Origin: Zygaena filipendulae
Taxonomy: Eukaryota; Arthropoda; Insecta; Lepidoptera; Zygaenidae
DNA length: 64,000 bases
Direction: 5' to 3'
Assembly (NCBI GenBank): GCA_907165275.2
Contig: OU015660.1
Coordinates: 3,846,501-3,910,500 of the forward strand
This document shows positions 23,966 to 35,316 of the stretch, piece by piece. A program made the translations under genes and the position numbers. The first letter of the stretch is position 1. Each line of letters begins with the position of its first letter. The notes under the pieces are model-generated. The model was not told the DNA's origin, did not search any database, and saw only the letters and a program-made list of their open reading frames with translations.

Positions 23966-23970
23966 AGAAG

Positions 23971-26900
23971 ATGTCTAAACAGGAACTAAGGTGTGTACAA
24001 ATTAATTTGCATCACAGTAAGGCGGCCACGGCCCTTTTGGCGCGTGACCTCAAAAGGAACATTTATGACTGCGCCCTGATACAAGAACCTTATCTGTATA
24101 AGGGGGAAGTTAAGGGCCTGGGTGACACGGGAGGTATTATCTATTATTTCTGTGCCACTAAGGATGCAAGGACTTGTATTTATCTTCGAAAGGAGATAAA
24201 TGCAATTCCCTTGCATAATTTTTGCTTCAGGGATCTAACAACCATCAAGATCCATACCGGTGGGAGTAAAGGAAAGGAAGCACTGGTCATAACTTCTGCC
24301 TATCTTCCATATGAGGACGTGGAACCAATTACACCAAAGTTGAGGAACCTCGTCGAGTACGGTAGCCAAAGTAACTGTCATGTCATCATTGGCTGCGACG
24401 CGAACGCGCACCATGTCGTCTGGGGAAGCTCGGACGTCAACAAAAGAGGAGAAAAAGTATTAGAATTCGTGGTAAGTTCTAATTTACAAATTCTCAATAA
24501 CGGAAACAGGCCGACCTTCGTCACTTCAAGACGTAGAGAGGTAATAGACATAACACTGGCTTCTAGCAATGCAACTAACAAGGTTATGGATTGGCATGTA
24601 TCTAATGAGACCTCGCTTTCAGATCACAGATACATATGCTTTAGGTACAGCACCATGGCTGAATGGACAACTGTACGCAGAAGGAATCCCAGGAATACCG
24701 AATGGAGCGCCTTCAGAAGGGACTTAAAGGGGGAACTGGGAAACTTTAACGGGAACTTAGGTTCGACCGTGGATCTGGAGTTCGAAGCAGACAGGGTTAA
24801 TCAGGCTATCATGGGAGCATGGTTAAACAACTGTCCTGAAAAGGAATCCCTCTCAAAGAAGGTACCATGGTGGTCTACTAAACTTTCAAAGTTGAAGAAG
24901 ACCACACGTAGAGCTTTTAATAGAGCCATGGCTACAAAGGAGTTTAGTGAATACCACAGACTGCTCACAGAATATAACAAGGAGGTACGAAAGGCTAAAC
25001 GCAAGGCTTGGAGGGAACATTGTGACAACATAAGTTCAATACCTGAAAGCATGAGACTTTCAAAGGCGATGGCTGCAGTTAAGGTTCATCCATTGTCAGT
25101 TGTTCGAGATGATGATGGAGAACTTACGGACACAGGAAAAGAGACCCTAAAAGTGATGTTTAAGACACACTTCCCAGGATCAGAGGAAATAGAGGCAGTA
25201 AATGAGGAGCCAATCTCCACTAACGAGCTATCGCGCCGTACTAGTAGAGAAGATTGGAACACTGCTAAAAAGGTAGTAGATGAACTAAAGGTTAAGTGGG
25301 CAATATTCAGCTTCGAGCCATTCAAATCTCCAGGGCCGGATGGAATATACCCAATACTACTACAACAGGGTGCAGGAATATTGTTGCCGCAATTGTGCAG
25401 AATTTTCAAGGCCTGTATCGCTTTGGGATATATACCTAAAATATGGCGACAGGTAAAGATAGTGTATATACCTAAACCAGGAAAACCGAGCTACGATCAG
25501 GCAAGGTCTTACAGGCCTATAAGTCTATCATCATTTATTTTAAAATGCATGGAAAAACTTATAGACAAATACGTAAGGACAGGACCTTTAAAACGGACTA
25601 AACTGCATGAGATGCAATGTGCTTACCAGTCGGGAAAATCCACTGAAACGGCGCTGCACTATGTGGTCAGTCGTGCGGAAAAGGCTATTGAGGAAAAAGA
25701 GCTGTGTCTGGGAGCCTTCCTAGATATTGAAGGAGCCTTCGACAGAACAACTCACGACTCTATCAAGGACGCCGTACGTGAGCATGGCATCAACAGGACA
25801 ATTGGTCGGTGGGTCGACCATATGTTAAAGGGCAGAATCATACACTCGAATCTACGAGGAGAGACAATGTGTGTGAAAACCACTAGGGGATGTCCACAAG
25901 GAGGTGTGCTATCACCCACCCTATGGTGTATGGTGATAGACTCACTTATCAAAGAACTGAACAGAGGACCGTACTATACGGTAGGATATGCAGATGACAT
26001 TGTAATACTAGTAAATGGAAAATTTCCTGGGACTACATCATGTCTAATGCAAGAGGCTCTAAACAGAGTTGAGAGATGGTGTACAAAAAACCGACTATCG
26101 GTCAGTCCAAGTAAAACGTCAGTCTTGGCATTTACTAGGAGAAGGACTTTAACAGGGCTGAAAACCTTATCCATGTCAGGAAATCAGTTAAACTGGTCCA
26201 CTGAAGTGAAATATCTTGGAGTCACTTTGGACAAGGAGCTGACGTTTAAAACACATGTGAACAACATCACGACAAAGGCTCTAAGAATATTTGGGATGTG
26301 CCGTAGAGCCTACGGCAGTACATGGGGCCTAAAGCCAAAAGTAGTCCACTGGCTCTACAGGATGATGGTGGTTCCCATAATCAAGTATGGCAGCATCGTG
26401 TGGTGGCCAAGGACTAAACTGGAAACGTGCAAGGCAGAACTCAAGAAAGTGCAACGCCTAGCATGTCTCTCAATCACAGGGGCCTTCAAGACGACACCAA
26501 CGTCGGCAATGGAGATCTTATTGGACCTCACACCACTACACATAGAGGTGGAGGCTGAGGCTAGGAAAGCACTATATCGGCTAGCCGAGGCTGGGGCGTG
26601 GAATAGATCCATTCCGCAAACCACGCATACGAAATTGGATGTCAATAACGACATCGACGGACTGATGGACATGGGAAGAGACAAAATGAACCCCGTCTAC
26701 TCTTTCAAAAGGAACTACAAGGTGAAAATCCCAACCAGGGAAGAATGGAAAAAAGGTATACGAAAACCAGACATGGGTAGCCTAATCTGGTATACAGATG
26801 GCTCAAAAACGAGCACGGGCACAGGGGCGGGGGTATATGCTGAACACTATAAATCTTCCCAGAGCATGGGAAGATATGCAACAGTCTTTCAAGCAGAAAC

Positions 26901-27609
26901 CTACGCCATAATAAGCTGTGTTAAAGAAAATATCAAAAACGAAACAAAAGGAAAATCCATCTACATACTCACAGATAGCCAAGCTGCGCTAAAAGCTGTA
27001 ACATCATGTAGAGTGGAGTCAAGGTTGGTGCTTGAATGCGTCCATGCCATGAACAAATTGGGCGCCAACAACAAGGTCAGATTAATCTGGGTTCCAGGTC
27101 ATGTAGGTATACAAGGCAATGAACTTGCAGATGAACTGGCAAGGAAAGGATCAGATGAAACCCTCATTGGACCAGAGCCATTTGTTGGGATCTCTGCAAA
27201 CATGGTGAAAAAGGCAATTCGTGAAAACGCCCGGAAAAGACACTCACAGGAGTGGTCGTCGACTACGGGCCTCAGGCATTCTAAACGCTTTATCGGCGAC
27301 AAAACAGATGAGAAACTGTCACGTAGCATACTTCTCCTAAGTCGCAATCAGGCCCGCCTAATCACTGGTGTGCTTACAGGTCACTTCGGGACAAAGGAAC
27401 ACCTCACGAAGATGAAACTCGCAAGCGACTCATCCTGCAGGAAGTGCGGCGAAGAGGTGGAAACAATGGCACATCTTATGTGCGAGTGCGATGCCTTGGC
27501 TCGTAAACGAATGGACCTCCTGGGGATGGCCTATCCAGAACCAGAGGACGTTAGGCTCTTACCCCTCCACTGCACGCTAGCCTTTGCCGCCGAGGTTTTC
27601 AGGGAGTAG
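23971..27609 (+). CDS. LINE ORF2: endonuclease, reverse transcriptase, RNase H, CCHC finger
   Basis: Intact 1212-aa polyprotein that nicks the target and copies element RNA by target-primed reverse transcription. The N-terminal apurinic-type endonuclease spans about residues 5-225: QEPY at 38-41, DANAHH at 143-148, WGS at 151-153, DITLAS at 193-198 and SLSDHRY at 215-221. The reverse transcriptase spans about 445-740: SPGPDGI at 453-459, AFLDIEGAFD with Asp585, GCPQGGVLSP at 640-649 and YADD at 673-676. RNase H spans about 935-1065 with Asp943, Glu976, Asp1002 and Asp1054 plus His1044. A C-terminal zinc knuckle is formed by C1156, C1159, H1168 and C1173. All catalytic residues are present and no stop or frameshift interrupts the frame. 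The ATG follows the A53 tract by 7 nt. Confidence 0.93.
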   Translation: MSKQELRCVQINLHHSKAATALLARDLKRNIYDCALIQEPYLYKGEVKGLGDTGGIIYYFCATKDARTCIYLRKEINAIPLHNFCFRDLTTIKIHTGGSKGKEALVITSAYLPYEDVEPITPKLRNLVEYGSQSNCHVIIGCDANAHHVVWGSSDVNKRGEKVLEFVVSSNLQILNNGNRPTFVTSRRREVIDITLASSNATNKVMDWHVSNETSLSDHRYICFRYSTMAEWTTVRRRNPRNTEWSAFRRDLKGELGNFNGNLGSTVDLEFEADRVNQAIMGAWLNNCPEKESLSKKVPWWSTKLSKLKKTTRRAFNRAMATKEFSEYHRLLTEYNKEVRKAKRKAWREHCDNISSIPESMRLSKAMAAVKVHPLSVVRDDDGELTDTGKETLKVMFKTHFPGSEEIEAVNEEPISTNELSRRTSREDWNTAKKVVDELKVKWAIFSFEPFKSPGPDGIYPILLQQGAGILLPQLCRIFKACIALGYIPKIWRQVKIVYIPKPGKPSYDQARSYRPISLSSFILKCMEKLIDKYVRTGPLKRTKLHEMQCAYQSGKSTETALHYVVSRAEKAIEEKELCLGAFLDIEGAFDRTTHDSIKDAVREHGINRTIGRWVDHMLKGRIIHSNLRGETMCVKTTRGCPQGGVLSPTLWCMVIDSLIKELNRGPYYTVGYADDIVILVNGKFPGTTSCLMQEALNRVERWCTKNRLSVSPSKTSVLAFTRRRTLTGLKTLSMSGNQLNWSTEVKYLGVTLDKELTFKTHVNNITTKALRIFGMCRRAYGSTWGLKPKVVHWLYRMMVVPIIKYGSIVWWPRTKLETCKAELKKVQRLACLSITGAFKTTPTSAMEILLDLTPLHIEVEAEARKALYRLAEAGAWNRSIPQTTHTKLDVNNDIDGLMDMGRDKMNPVYSFKRNYKVKIPTREEWKKGIRKPDMGSLIWYTDGSKTSTGTGAGVYAEHYKSSQSMGRYATVFQAETYAIISCVKENIKNETKGKSIYILTDSQAALKAVTSCRVESRLVLECVHAMNKLGANNKVRLIWVPGHVGIQGNELADELARKGSDETLIGPEPFVGISANMVKKAIRENARKRHSQEWSSTTGLRHSKRFIGDKTDEKLSRSILLLSRNQARLITGVLTGHFGTKEHLTKMKLASDSSCRKCGEEVETMAHLMCECDALARKRMDLLGMAYPEPEDVRLLPLHCTLAFAAEVFRE

Positions 27610-27690
27610 AGGGAGGAGCACAGGATGGGGATGGTACAAAAGATCCCAAGGGTCGAAGTGCCGAGGCTTTGCTTGCCCACCCCATTATTT

Positions 27691-27718
27691 AAGATAAGAT
27701 AAGATAAGCCTATGTCCT
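27691..27718 (+). repeat. LINE 3' tail (TAAGA)n and target-site duplication
   Basis: Three to four TAAGA units end the element. They are followed by the right copy of the 12-bp target duplication (27707-27718), whose partner is 23158-23169. Confidence 0.85.
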
Positions 27719-27836
27719 TCTTTGTACCCTGACAACGTGTACGCAAAATTTTGTGGTGATCGCTTTAAGCTGTTTAGCCGCGAAAGCATAACAAACAAAC
27801 AAAATCACTTTCGCATTTTTAATATTAGTAAGGATA
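27707..27836 (+). repeat. ACTAGCTGT-head repeat, right part, split by the LINE
   Basis: Resumes with the target duplication, then TGTACCCTGACAACGTGTAC, AACAAACAAACAAAATC and tail AATATTAGTAAGGAT. Confidence 0.88.
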
Positions 27837-28976
27837 CCATTTGTGATACGAGTATAGATCTACGTTATTCTTTATTTATTACTCAGGCTCAGGCATAGTA
27901 GGTCAGTTTTTTTTTTCAGTAGCTTTTAAAACGATATTTGGTAGCATTCTCCAATATACAATACGATACAATACAATATACTTTACTGCACCGAATGATT
28001 TCTATACTATTAAATATAATACAAATGATGTAGCGTCTAAGGGGTAACTGAAGGTTAGGTATCGTGATGACAAAACGCGACAGTAACTTTCTATTTCTAC
28101 TTGTAGCCAAAGAAAAAAAAGTTTAACTTCAACCGCGCGCAGGTATATAAGTTACAAACATTTTTTTCTATATCCTATCCTACTTTAGACCCAATAAACT
28201 GACCAGACGCTCCCCTAACTACCGCTAAACCGGCACAAAGCCGTGGAAACACAGACAAATGGCAACCCTGAGAATGGCAAATGTGGACACCATTATCGTT
28301 GGCGGTCACTGCCGCATGAAGGTCGGTGAGTTAGAATACAAAGCTTAACGATTCCAAAAGCGTGGAGCATGAAGCCATTTGAGGACCGATTGCCTGGCGA
28401 TGGCTTTGTTAGAGTGAAATACGATGCGACTCAAAGGAATAGGTACGTCATAATTTGATCTCAACATAAAAGGCTTTTTATACGAAAAAATCATCTTCAA
28501 GTTTTAAAGCTCTATATTGTCATAATTGATTTTGTTGAGAAATAAACTGTATTTCTACACGCACGCACACACACACACACGTTTTACCAAATTAATACAA
28601 CAACGAATACCCAAAATATGTAAAAAATCAGTACTTTCTGAATGTGTATTATGTTAAACTCAAATTAGTTATGAGGAGCGGAGTCTCCTGGCACAGGCAT
28701 ATATCTATGCCTAAAAGGAGGCTCCAGCTATTTATTTAGTTACAAGTGTATATTGTGAAAGTAATCAATAATTTTGAAATTTTTGAATATTTTGATTCTA
28801 CCTCAATTTTAACCAATAACCATTAAGAATTAAAATTAGGGATTAATGCGTAGAATTAAAATATATTCAATTGAAAAAAAGAAGTGGATAAGAGCGTGTC
28901 GGACCGCACAAAATGAGGGGTTTCGTTAGAGTGAAGGGATTTTCACTGTATTTTTTTTTGTATTAAGTATAATTAA
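27837..28976. other. Intergenic
   Basis: A possible short exon-like piece at 28264-28330 (ATGGCAACCCTGAGAATGGC ... followed by GGTGAG) could not be tied to any gene; a CA tract lies at 28560-28580. Confidence 0.4.
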
Positions 28977-29200
28977 ACTAGCTGTTCCACGCGGTTTCAC
29001 CCGCGATAGTATCGGAGTTCCCGCGGAATTCTTCCATACAAACTTTCACCCCCTTGGGGGTTGAATTTTCAAAAATCCTTTCTTATTGGATGCCTACGTC
29101 ATACAAAGAAAACACCCTCCAAGTTTCAGGTCTCTACGATCAGTGGTTTAGGCTGTGCGTTGATCTGTCAGTCATTCAGGACAAAGCATTTTATATGTAT
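28977..29200 (+). repeat. ACTAGCTGT-head repeat, module-4 middle
   Basis: CCCTTGGGGGTTGAATTTTC and GGATGCCTACGTCATAC; the same arrangement as 3755-4001. Confidence 0.82.
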
Positions 29201-31379
29201 AGATACCTATACGTAAAAGTATTCGAAATAATAATTTTAGTTGAAAGTGGTTATTACATTTAGAAGCGCATGCATATCTGTCTGAAATGTCATCATTTTT
29301 CAATCCCTTATTCTTCTATGATTTTCCTAATACTCTTTCTGTAAAATGTCTGTGACAAATGGTCAGATATGCGTACAAAGGCCGGGCGGACAAGACGAGA
29401 TTATAGGAGTTCTGCTTTTTGCCATTTGGCTACAGATGAGACCGCCTAAGAGGTAATTTAAGATATGGCATTTCATTTCGCTACAAAATTATTTGACAAA
29501 GACTACATTTCCTGATGAGTAGACACAAATGCGAATGGAATGCGGAGTGGAGAGTTCCCGTCGGAAACGTAGTTTTCACTGGAAACATTCCAAATTCTTG
29601 CTCGAATGCTAGTATAGGTATGTTAGAAGCGTTAGAAGTATGTTAGCTAAAGACTCGGAACGCCAAATACCTACCTTGCACCTGAAACAACAAGTAGGTA
29701 TTGTTAGTACAATCCGTAACTTAGAGAAAATATGCGTTATACCTACACGGTGGTTTATGTTAGTTTTGGAGCCGAATACAACATAATATAATTTTTCATT
29801 CATATTCGTTCATATCAGAACAAACATCTTGTACCTAAATAAAAACGTCAAAATCAACTTACCTAAAAAGCACCAGTAAATGTTGAGTAGACTTGGAACT
29901 TTATGTGAAGTATCGTGTTTATTATTTAACAGTTCAACTGAATTAGATGAAATAAGATTTTTGAAATATAGATTTCCACATAAATAACTTAGATGAAGTG
30001 ACTCAAGGTTCAGTTGACAGAATGTGCTAGTAACACCTGCCTACGCTATAAATTAGTGATCATAAAGGAGAAATTACCTTTTGTTTAGCGGTGATAATGT
30101 TTTTGAATTTATGTGGGCGTCGCGATGAATTGCCGACTCTAAGGAGTAAACAATGCGCTAGTCAATATACCTACTACTTATTATCTCGAAAACTATGCTT
30201 TTCAGGCAAAGTTTGCCATTGGGAATTGAATGTATAAGGGTTAGGACTTTAGCCGACAAAGCAACTATTCCAATCGTCAGTCATGTTCACTCTAACGTGT
30301 TTACATAATTGTCTGTGGTGTTTACAGACTATTGTAATAAATTCATCAGAAGAGACACCACTAATAAGTTGGTCAAAAACCAACGCACTCGACTTACGAA
30401 AAAATCATTCATAGTCATTGATTAATAAAATATTTAGCATCACTGGAAATATATCATATATCTAATTATATTATAAAACATATATTCCTTTGTTTTTGTA
30501 CCTAACCCTAATTTCACTTATTTTAATTTATTTGTTTCATGCAATTATGAATGAATGAATGAAAAACACTTTCTTGAGCACCACAACGATAAAAGTAGTA
30601 GGTACAACGTTAGTAGGTACAACGATAAAAGCTTATTATTAAGGGGCTCCAAAGGGCGGCCATATCACTATAAAGCGATCTCTTCCAGGCTACGAAATGG
30701 AGTATAGAGACATATTTTATAACAGTAAATTATGTTTGTTTGATAGCTACCTATATATCAGATTTTTACTAACAAAAAGTTTATATTTTACAAAAAATAA
30801 CGCAACCATTGCGGATAACACCCATAAAAGTCGTAAGGAAGCCGGTTCACCATTTATCTTCTCTTTATAAGCTACACAAATAATTATAACACAAAATAAA
30901 CGCAAGTTGCTAACGGTGATTATGTAATTTTGTGTATTTGTACTTTACCTCCTAACGACCGTTTAAAATCTGTCTTGAAATAGCATAATTTTCCCTCAAA
31001 GTGGTTAATCAAATCATCTTTCCTAAAATAATTTTGGAACCTTTTTTTTAAGAACTTTTGAAAATAACCGAATAAGAAGTAAAATAAAAAACTCAAAGAA
31101 TATAAGTGTTATAGACCTATTCAAACTCCGCCGAGATGAAGCGGGTGCTCCCTAAAGGTCTCGAGTCAAGGATATTGGAGTCGAGATTCGAGACGTCTGT
31201 GGGCATCCGCAGCCCCAATTTAATGCTTCACGAAATCTGGACAAAATAAATATAAAAAAGCGAAAGAGACGTCTTCGTTCTTTACTATTATTATTATTAA
31301 AGAACGAACAACGAATGCTTTCAACATAAATAGCTTTTCGCCTACGTATTTACCGCTTTTGCAGTCTTTTGTTTGTATG
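29201..31379. other. Intergenic, nothing recognised
   Basis: Over 2 kb of AT-rich DNA; a 37-codon plus-strand frame at 31136 is unremarkable. Confidence 0.5.
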
Positions 31380-31645
31380 TCACCCGCGTGAGTTTCTGAA
31401 TTCCCGCAGGAACTCCAAAATGGCCTGATTTACTTCTTATAACATCAGATAATTAGCAGTGAAAGTCCCATGAAAATCGATCCAATCGTTGCGGAAATTC
31501 ATCCGCGTGAGTTTCGGAATACCCGGTATGAAAACATTAAATTCTATTTGTTAATCTATCAGTTGATATAATACATTCTATCTGTATGTTAAATTTCATC
31601 CAAATCTGTTTAGCTGCTGCGTGATTGCGTAACAAACATTCTCAC
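31380..31645 (+). repeat. Decayed head-type repeat
   Basis: CACCCGCGTGAGTTTCTGAA, CTTATAACATCAGATAAT, then a second CCGCGTGAGTTTCGGAAT; ends in GATTGCGTAACAAACATTC. Confidence 0.5.
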
Positions 31646-32253
31646 AAACACATCAAACATGTTTACCAACATAGTTTTGTTCATTTATTTATTTACTAGG
31701 AAGACCAGCAGCACACTTAAATTTTTATGTATAGATTAATTATAAGTAGGTCTTCACATTTAGACTCAAATTAGACTAACAAGACAGCACATAGCGTCGT
31801 ACAATTTACAGTACAAGTGAAAAATTGTATCAATAATATTATAGTAGAGTCGTATACAAATACTTGAAGAGTTTTAACCATGTCATATTAAAAATAATTT
31901 ACATTTACTATTTGGAAGGCAAACCCGTTACAGTAGCTTTATGCATGTGCGCGTCCGCGAACTGCACTGACAGTTCACAAAATCCACGCAAATATTTTCA
32001 CGTCACGAACACAACGGGACTTATATTCGCAAAAAATTTAATTTAAAAAATAACTTTGAAAGCATTCGTGTTTGCACGCTCCGACGGGTCCCGCCGTATG
32101 TAGTACTCTAGATGCCTCCTATGCTAACTGAATTGTTGAAAGTAAAATAGATTATTTTAAACATCCCTCTAGTTTAAAATTCTACATGTACCTACATTGT
32201 ACATCACTCTAAAACATTAGAAAGTATCTCCAATTCTGCATTTTATTCTAGGT

Positions 32254-32402
32254 ACTAGCCGTTCCTCGCAGATTTACCCGCGTTAGCATTATTAAACGTG
32301 TGTGCACTGTGCAACATTTCACGATGGTCGGTTGAGTAATTAGGCGTAAAAACCGTTAAACAAATAAACATGCTTTTGCATTTATAATATTATTATTAGG
32401 AT
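32254..32402 (+). repeat. ACTAGCTGT-head repeat, shortened
   Basis: ACTAGCCGTTCCTCGC head, ACGATGGTCGGTTGAGTAAT, tail TATAATATTATTATTAGGAT. Confidence 0.72.
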
Positions 32403-32411
32403 GAAGGATTA

Positions 32412-32594
32412 TATATCGCCTAGCACCTAACGGTGTGTTCCGGCAGACCCACTTGAAAGCCAGTTCCCATCCCCGTTCCAGGTCGGCAACGCACCGGCAT
32501 GCCTTCTGGTGTTGCAGATGTCCACGGGCGGCGGTAATCACTTACCATCAGGTATACCACTTGCCCGTTTGCCCCCTATGACATAAAAAAAAAC
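32412..32594 (+). repeat. Poly(A)-ended short retroelement (lepidopteran SINE/LINE 3' type)
   Basis: GC-rich body with GGTCGGCAACGCACCGG and CACTTACCATCAGGTATACC, ending in GCCCCCTATGACAT plus an A tract. This block is common between unrelated moth loci (recollection, not checked). Confidence 0.65.
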
Positions 32595-32799
32595 TATTAT
32601 ATTTTTTATTCCTGTATGAGTATCCAATTAGACTTAGATTATTTTCTTACAAAACGCATACTAACTTGTCTTAACTGATGGATACCTACACATTTTATGT
32701 ACTAAATCACTGTCTACTCGGACTCCGGGAACCGGGAAGTTGAAAATTTAAAAAGAAAAAAAACTATATAGTACATATTATTATATACCTATAAGTGCA

Positions 32800-33020
32800 T
32801 CGTTACAAATGCAAATGTCAGCTTATTTGTTTGTTACGTTTTTCCAGCTTAACTACTCAACCGATCATCATGAAATTTTGCATTCACGTTGTCGGGAGTA
32901 TCTACAGGGAAGAACGATTTTTTATTTAAACTTGGAATTACCGCGAGAATTCCGAAATTACTGCGGGTAAAACTACAGAGAAAAACGATTTTTGATTTAT
33001 CCTGGAATTACCGCGAGAAC
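32800..33020 (-). repeat. ACTAGCTGT-head repeat, partial dimer
   Basis: ACTCAACCGATCATCATGAA followed by two TACCGCGAGAA head blocks. Confidence 0.65.
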
Positions 33021-33595
33021 TAAACTATTAAATAAACTGAAACTTTTTTTTGTGTTTGTGTGTGTGAGTATAAAATACAATTTTTCAAGTGTTTTATAAG
33101 TAGTTAAATAATGTTCGCCGGCAACCGGCGTTCAACCGGCGTCCATCCGTTGCTTCGTGTGATCACGTCGCATCGTCCACATCACAACGGGGACGGGGTG
33201 CTTCTGGCACGAACCTCACTTTTTCCTGTTCATGTTCAGGATGATTTATTTTTTGCAGGAAATTTACGTTTCTCATTACATTTCTCGCCGGCACTCCGCG
33301 ACACGTCCCAAGAATGTTAAACTAACACGTACCTAACGTGCGAGCATTAAAAAGTATGAAACGAAAATTAACCCCGAATTTAATATTTTTAAACACAATA
33401 TTGAACGCAAAACACACTGAAAAATTACCACGGGGAGTAGTACATTTTTCTCGGAAACGCAAAAGCTTATTGCCGGGAATATTTACCTACTTTGGCTATA
33501 GTTTTGAGATTAAATATTGATATTTAAATTTTAAATGATAAATACGTACGGGAAAAATCAGAATTAAGGGTTCGCTTTATTTTTATTGTACTTAA
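33021..33595. other. Intergenic, left flank of the pentamer array
   Basis: A 69-codon frame starting at 33111 in a GC-richer patch has no recognisable domain. Confidence 0.45.
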
Positions 33596-34340
33596 TAGAA
33601 TAGAGTAGAGTAGAGTAGAGTAGAGTAGAGTGGGGTAGAGTGGGGTAGAGTAGAGTAGGGTAGGGTAGGGCAGGGTAGGGTAGGGTAGGGTCGGGTCGAA
33701 TAGAATAGAATAGAATAGAATAGAATAGAATAGAATAGAATAGAATAGAATAGAATAGAATAGAATAGAATAGAATAGAATAGAATAGAATAGAATAGAA
33801 TAGAATAGAACAGAACAGAACAGAACAGAACAGAACAGAACAGAACAGAACAGAACAGAACAGAACAGAACAGAACAGAACAGAACAGAACAGAACAGAA
33901 CAGAACAGAACAGAACAGAACAGAACAGAACAGAACAGAACAGAACAGAACAGAACAGAACAGAACAGAACAGAACAGAACAGAACAGAACAGAACAGAA
34001 CATAACAGAACATAACATAACATAACGGAACGGAACGGAACGGAACGGAACGGAACGGAACGGAACGGAACGGAACGGAACGGAACGGAACGGAACGGAA
34101 CGGAACGGAACGGAACGGAACGGAACGGAACGGAACGGAACGGAACGGAACGGAACGGAACGGAACGGAACGGAACGGAACGGAACGGAACGGAACGGAA
34201 CGGAACGGAACGGAACGGAACGGCACGGCACGGCACGGCACGGCACGGCACGGCACGGCACGGCACGGCACGGCACGGCACGGCACGGCACGGCACGGCA
34301 CGGCACGGCACGGAACGGAACGGAACGGAACGGAACGGAA
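33596..34340 (+). repeat. 745-bp pentanucleotide array in homogeneous blocks
   Basis: 149 uninterrupted 5-bp units. Blocks: mixed TAGAG, TGGGG, TAGGG (33596-33700); TAGAA x22 (33701-33810); CAGAA x38 (33811-34000); CATAA-rich junction (34001-34025); CGGAA x39 (34026-34220); CGGCA x18 (34221-34310); CGGAA x6 (34311-34340). The phase of five is never lost. The long minus-strand open frames here are artefacts of the period. Confidence 0.97.
33651..33694 (+). repeat. G-quadruplex-prone TAGGG segment of the pentamer array
   Basis: About eight GGG runs separated by two bases on the plus strand, enough for intramolecular quadruplex formation. It is not the TTAGG telomere unit of moths. Confidence 0.6.
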
Positions 34341-34393
34341 CATATACATAGGAAAGAGATTGAATAAATAAGTATACTTAATAATATGTATCA

Positions 34394-34680
34394 TTAACTT
34401 AAATTATATACGACTATATTGTACAAAAATTCATACATACTCATATACACACATACTATACATACTTCGCGTGTGCAAATAAAAAAAAGTAAAAAAAAAA
34501 TGTAAAAAAGTAAATGGTGTTCTAGGTATATAGACTTTATTATTATTATTATTATTACACATATCCATCCATACAATACATGTGCATACACACACACACA
34601 TACATATGTATGTATATGCATACCTGTATAGGTAGTATGTATATACTCGCACATGTTCATATAATATTATAAACTATTCA
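34394..34680. repeat. Cluster of ATT, CA and TATG microsatellites
   Basis: TTATTATTATTATTATTATT near 34538 and ACACACACACAYATACATAT near 34590; lies just beyond the pentamer array. Confidence 0.7.
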
Positions 34681-35316
34681 CATTATAACATACAATAATA
34701 TTTTGAAACTGCATAAAATCAATTACACTAACATTACTCACTTACAAATTTTTATTTGTTGTATACTTAGCGGTGCTTGTGTATTCCCAGTCGCACTCGC
34801 AAAACTCAATTCTGTGTAAATAAGTACTTTAATCTAAATAAGGCTTTGCAAATTAAATCGGTTCTGTGATGCATTAATTAAAACGTTCTGTATGATCTCT
34901 CAATGGAATCGTCTCTACTGTATGTCAAATTTAATAAGTACCTTTACCTAATACCTACTTATTGAGTCAATTAGATTTTCGCCAAAGAATTTTTTTGTAA
35001 AAATTTACGTTAGGTAGCCATAAATTTCCTTAGCTAAATAAGTAGCAAAGCATCTTTAAAAACTTCTTCAAAAAACATAATTATATACAATTTATTATTG
35101 AATTTCGAATGAAATCAAAAGAAATTGATAACTCACTTTTTATACGAAGTAGATATGCCAAGAAAATTGTAACATAATATTTATCGATACTAATTTTATA
35201 AAGAGAGTTGCTCGAATAGTGTGACGCAGTTAGGAATTCAACTAGTTGAATTGAACTTGTTCAATTGTAGCTTTTTAAACATTTAAATGCTTGCGAAAGC
35301 ACGTTTTTTATAGTCC

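Larger units (their letters stand above)
23170..27706 (+). mobile_element. Non-LTR retrotransposon (EN-RT-RNase H type), probably 5'-truncated
   Basis: The insertion is bounded by a 12-bp direct repeat, agcctatgtcct, at 23158-23169 and 27707-27718; the host sequence either side is one copy of the dispersed ACTAGCTGT-type repeat. The body carries ORF1 (23183-23902), an A53 tract and ORF2 (23971-27609), and ends in a short (TAAGA)n tail at 27691-27706. The EN-RT-RNase H-CCHC order fits the I/LOA/R1-related elements; I cannot place it more finely without a tree. ORF1 begins only 13 bp inside the element and looks like the C-terminal part of a longer gag, so the copy is probably 5'-truncated. ORF2 has no break, which indicates a young insertion. 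Confidence 0.9.

Noticed and set aside
28264..28330. Possible first exon starting ATGGCAACCCTG with a GGTGAG donor
   Set aside because: No signal peptide, promoter, downstream exon or recognisable domain; kept only as a note.
33651..33694. Telomere-like repeat
   Set aside because: The unit is TAGGG, not the insect TTAGG in any rotation, and it belongs to a graded pentamer array.
33524..34394. Three overlapping minus-strand open frames of 239-276 codons rich in SVPFR, FCSVL and CRAVP
   Set aside because: They are the three translations of a pentanucleotide array whose units lack stops on that strand; no gene signal.
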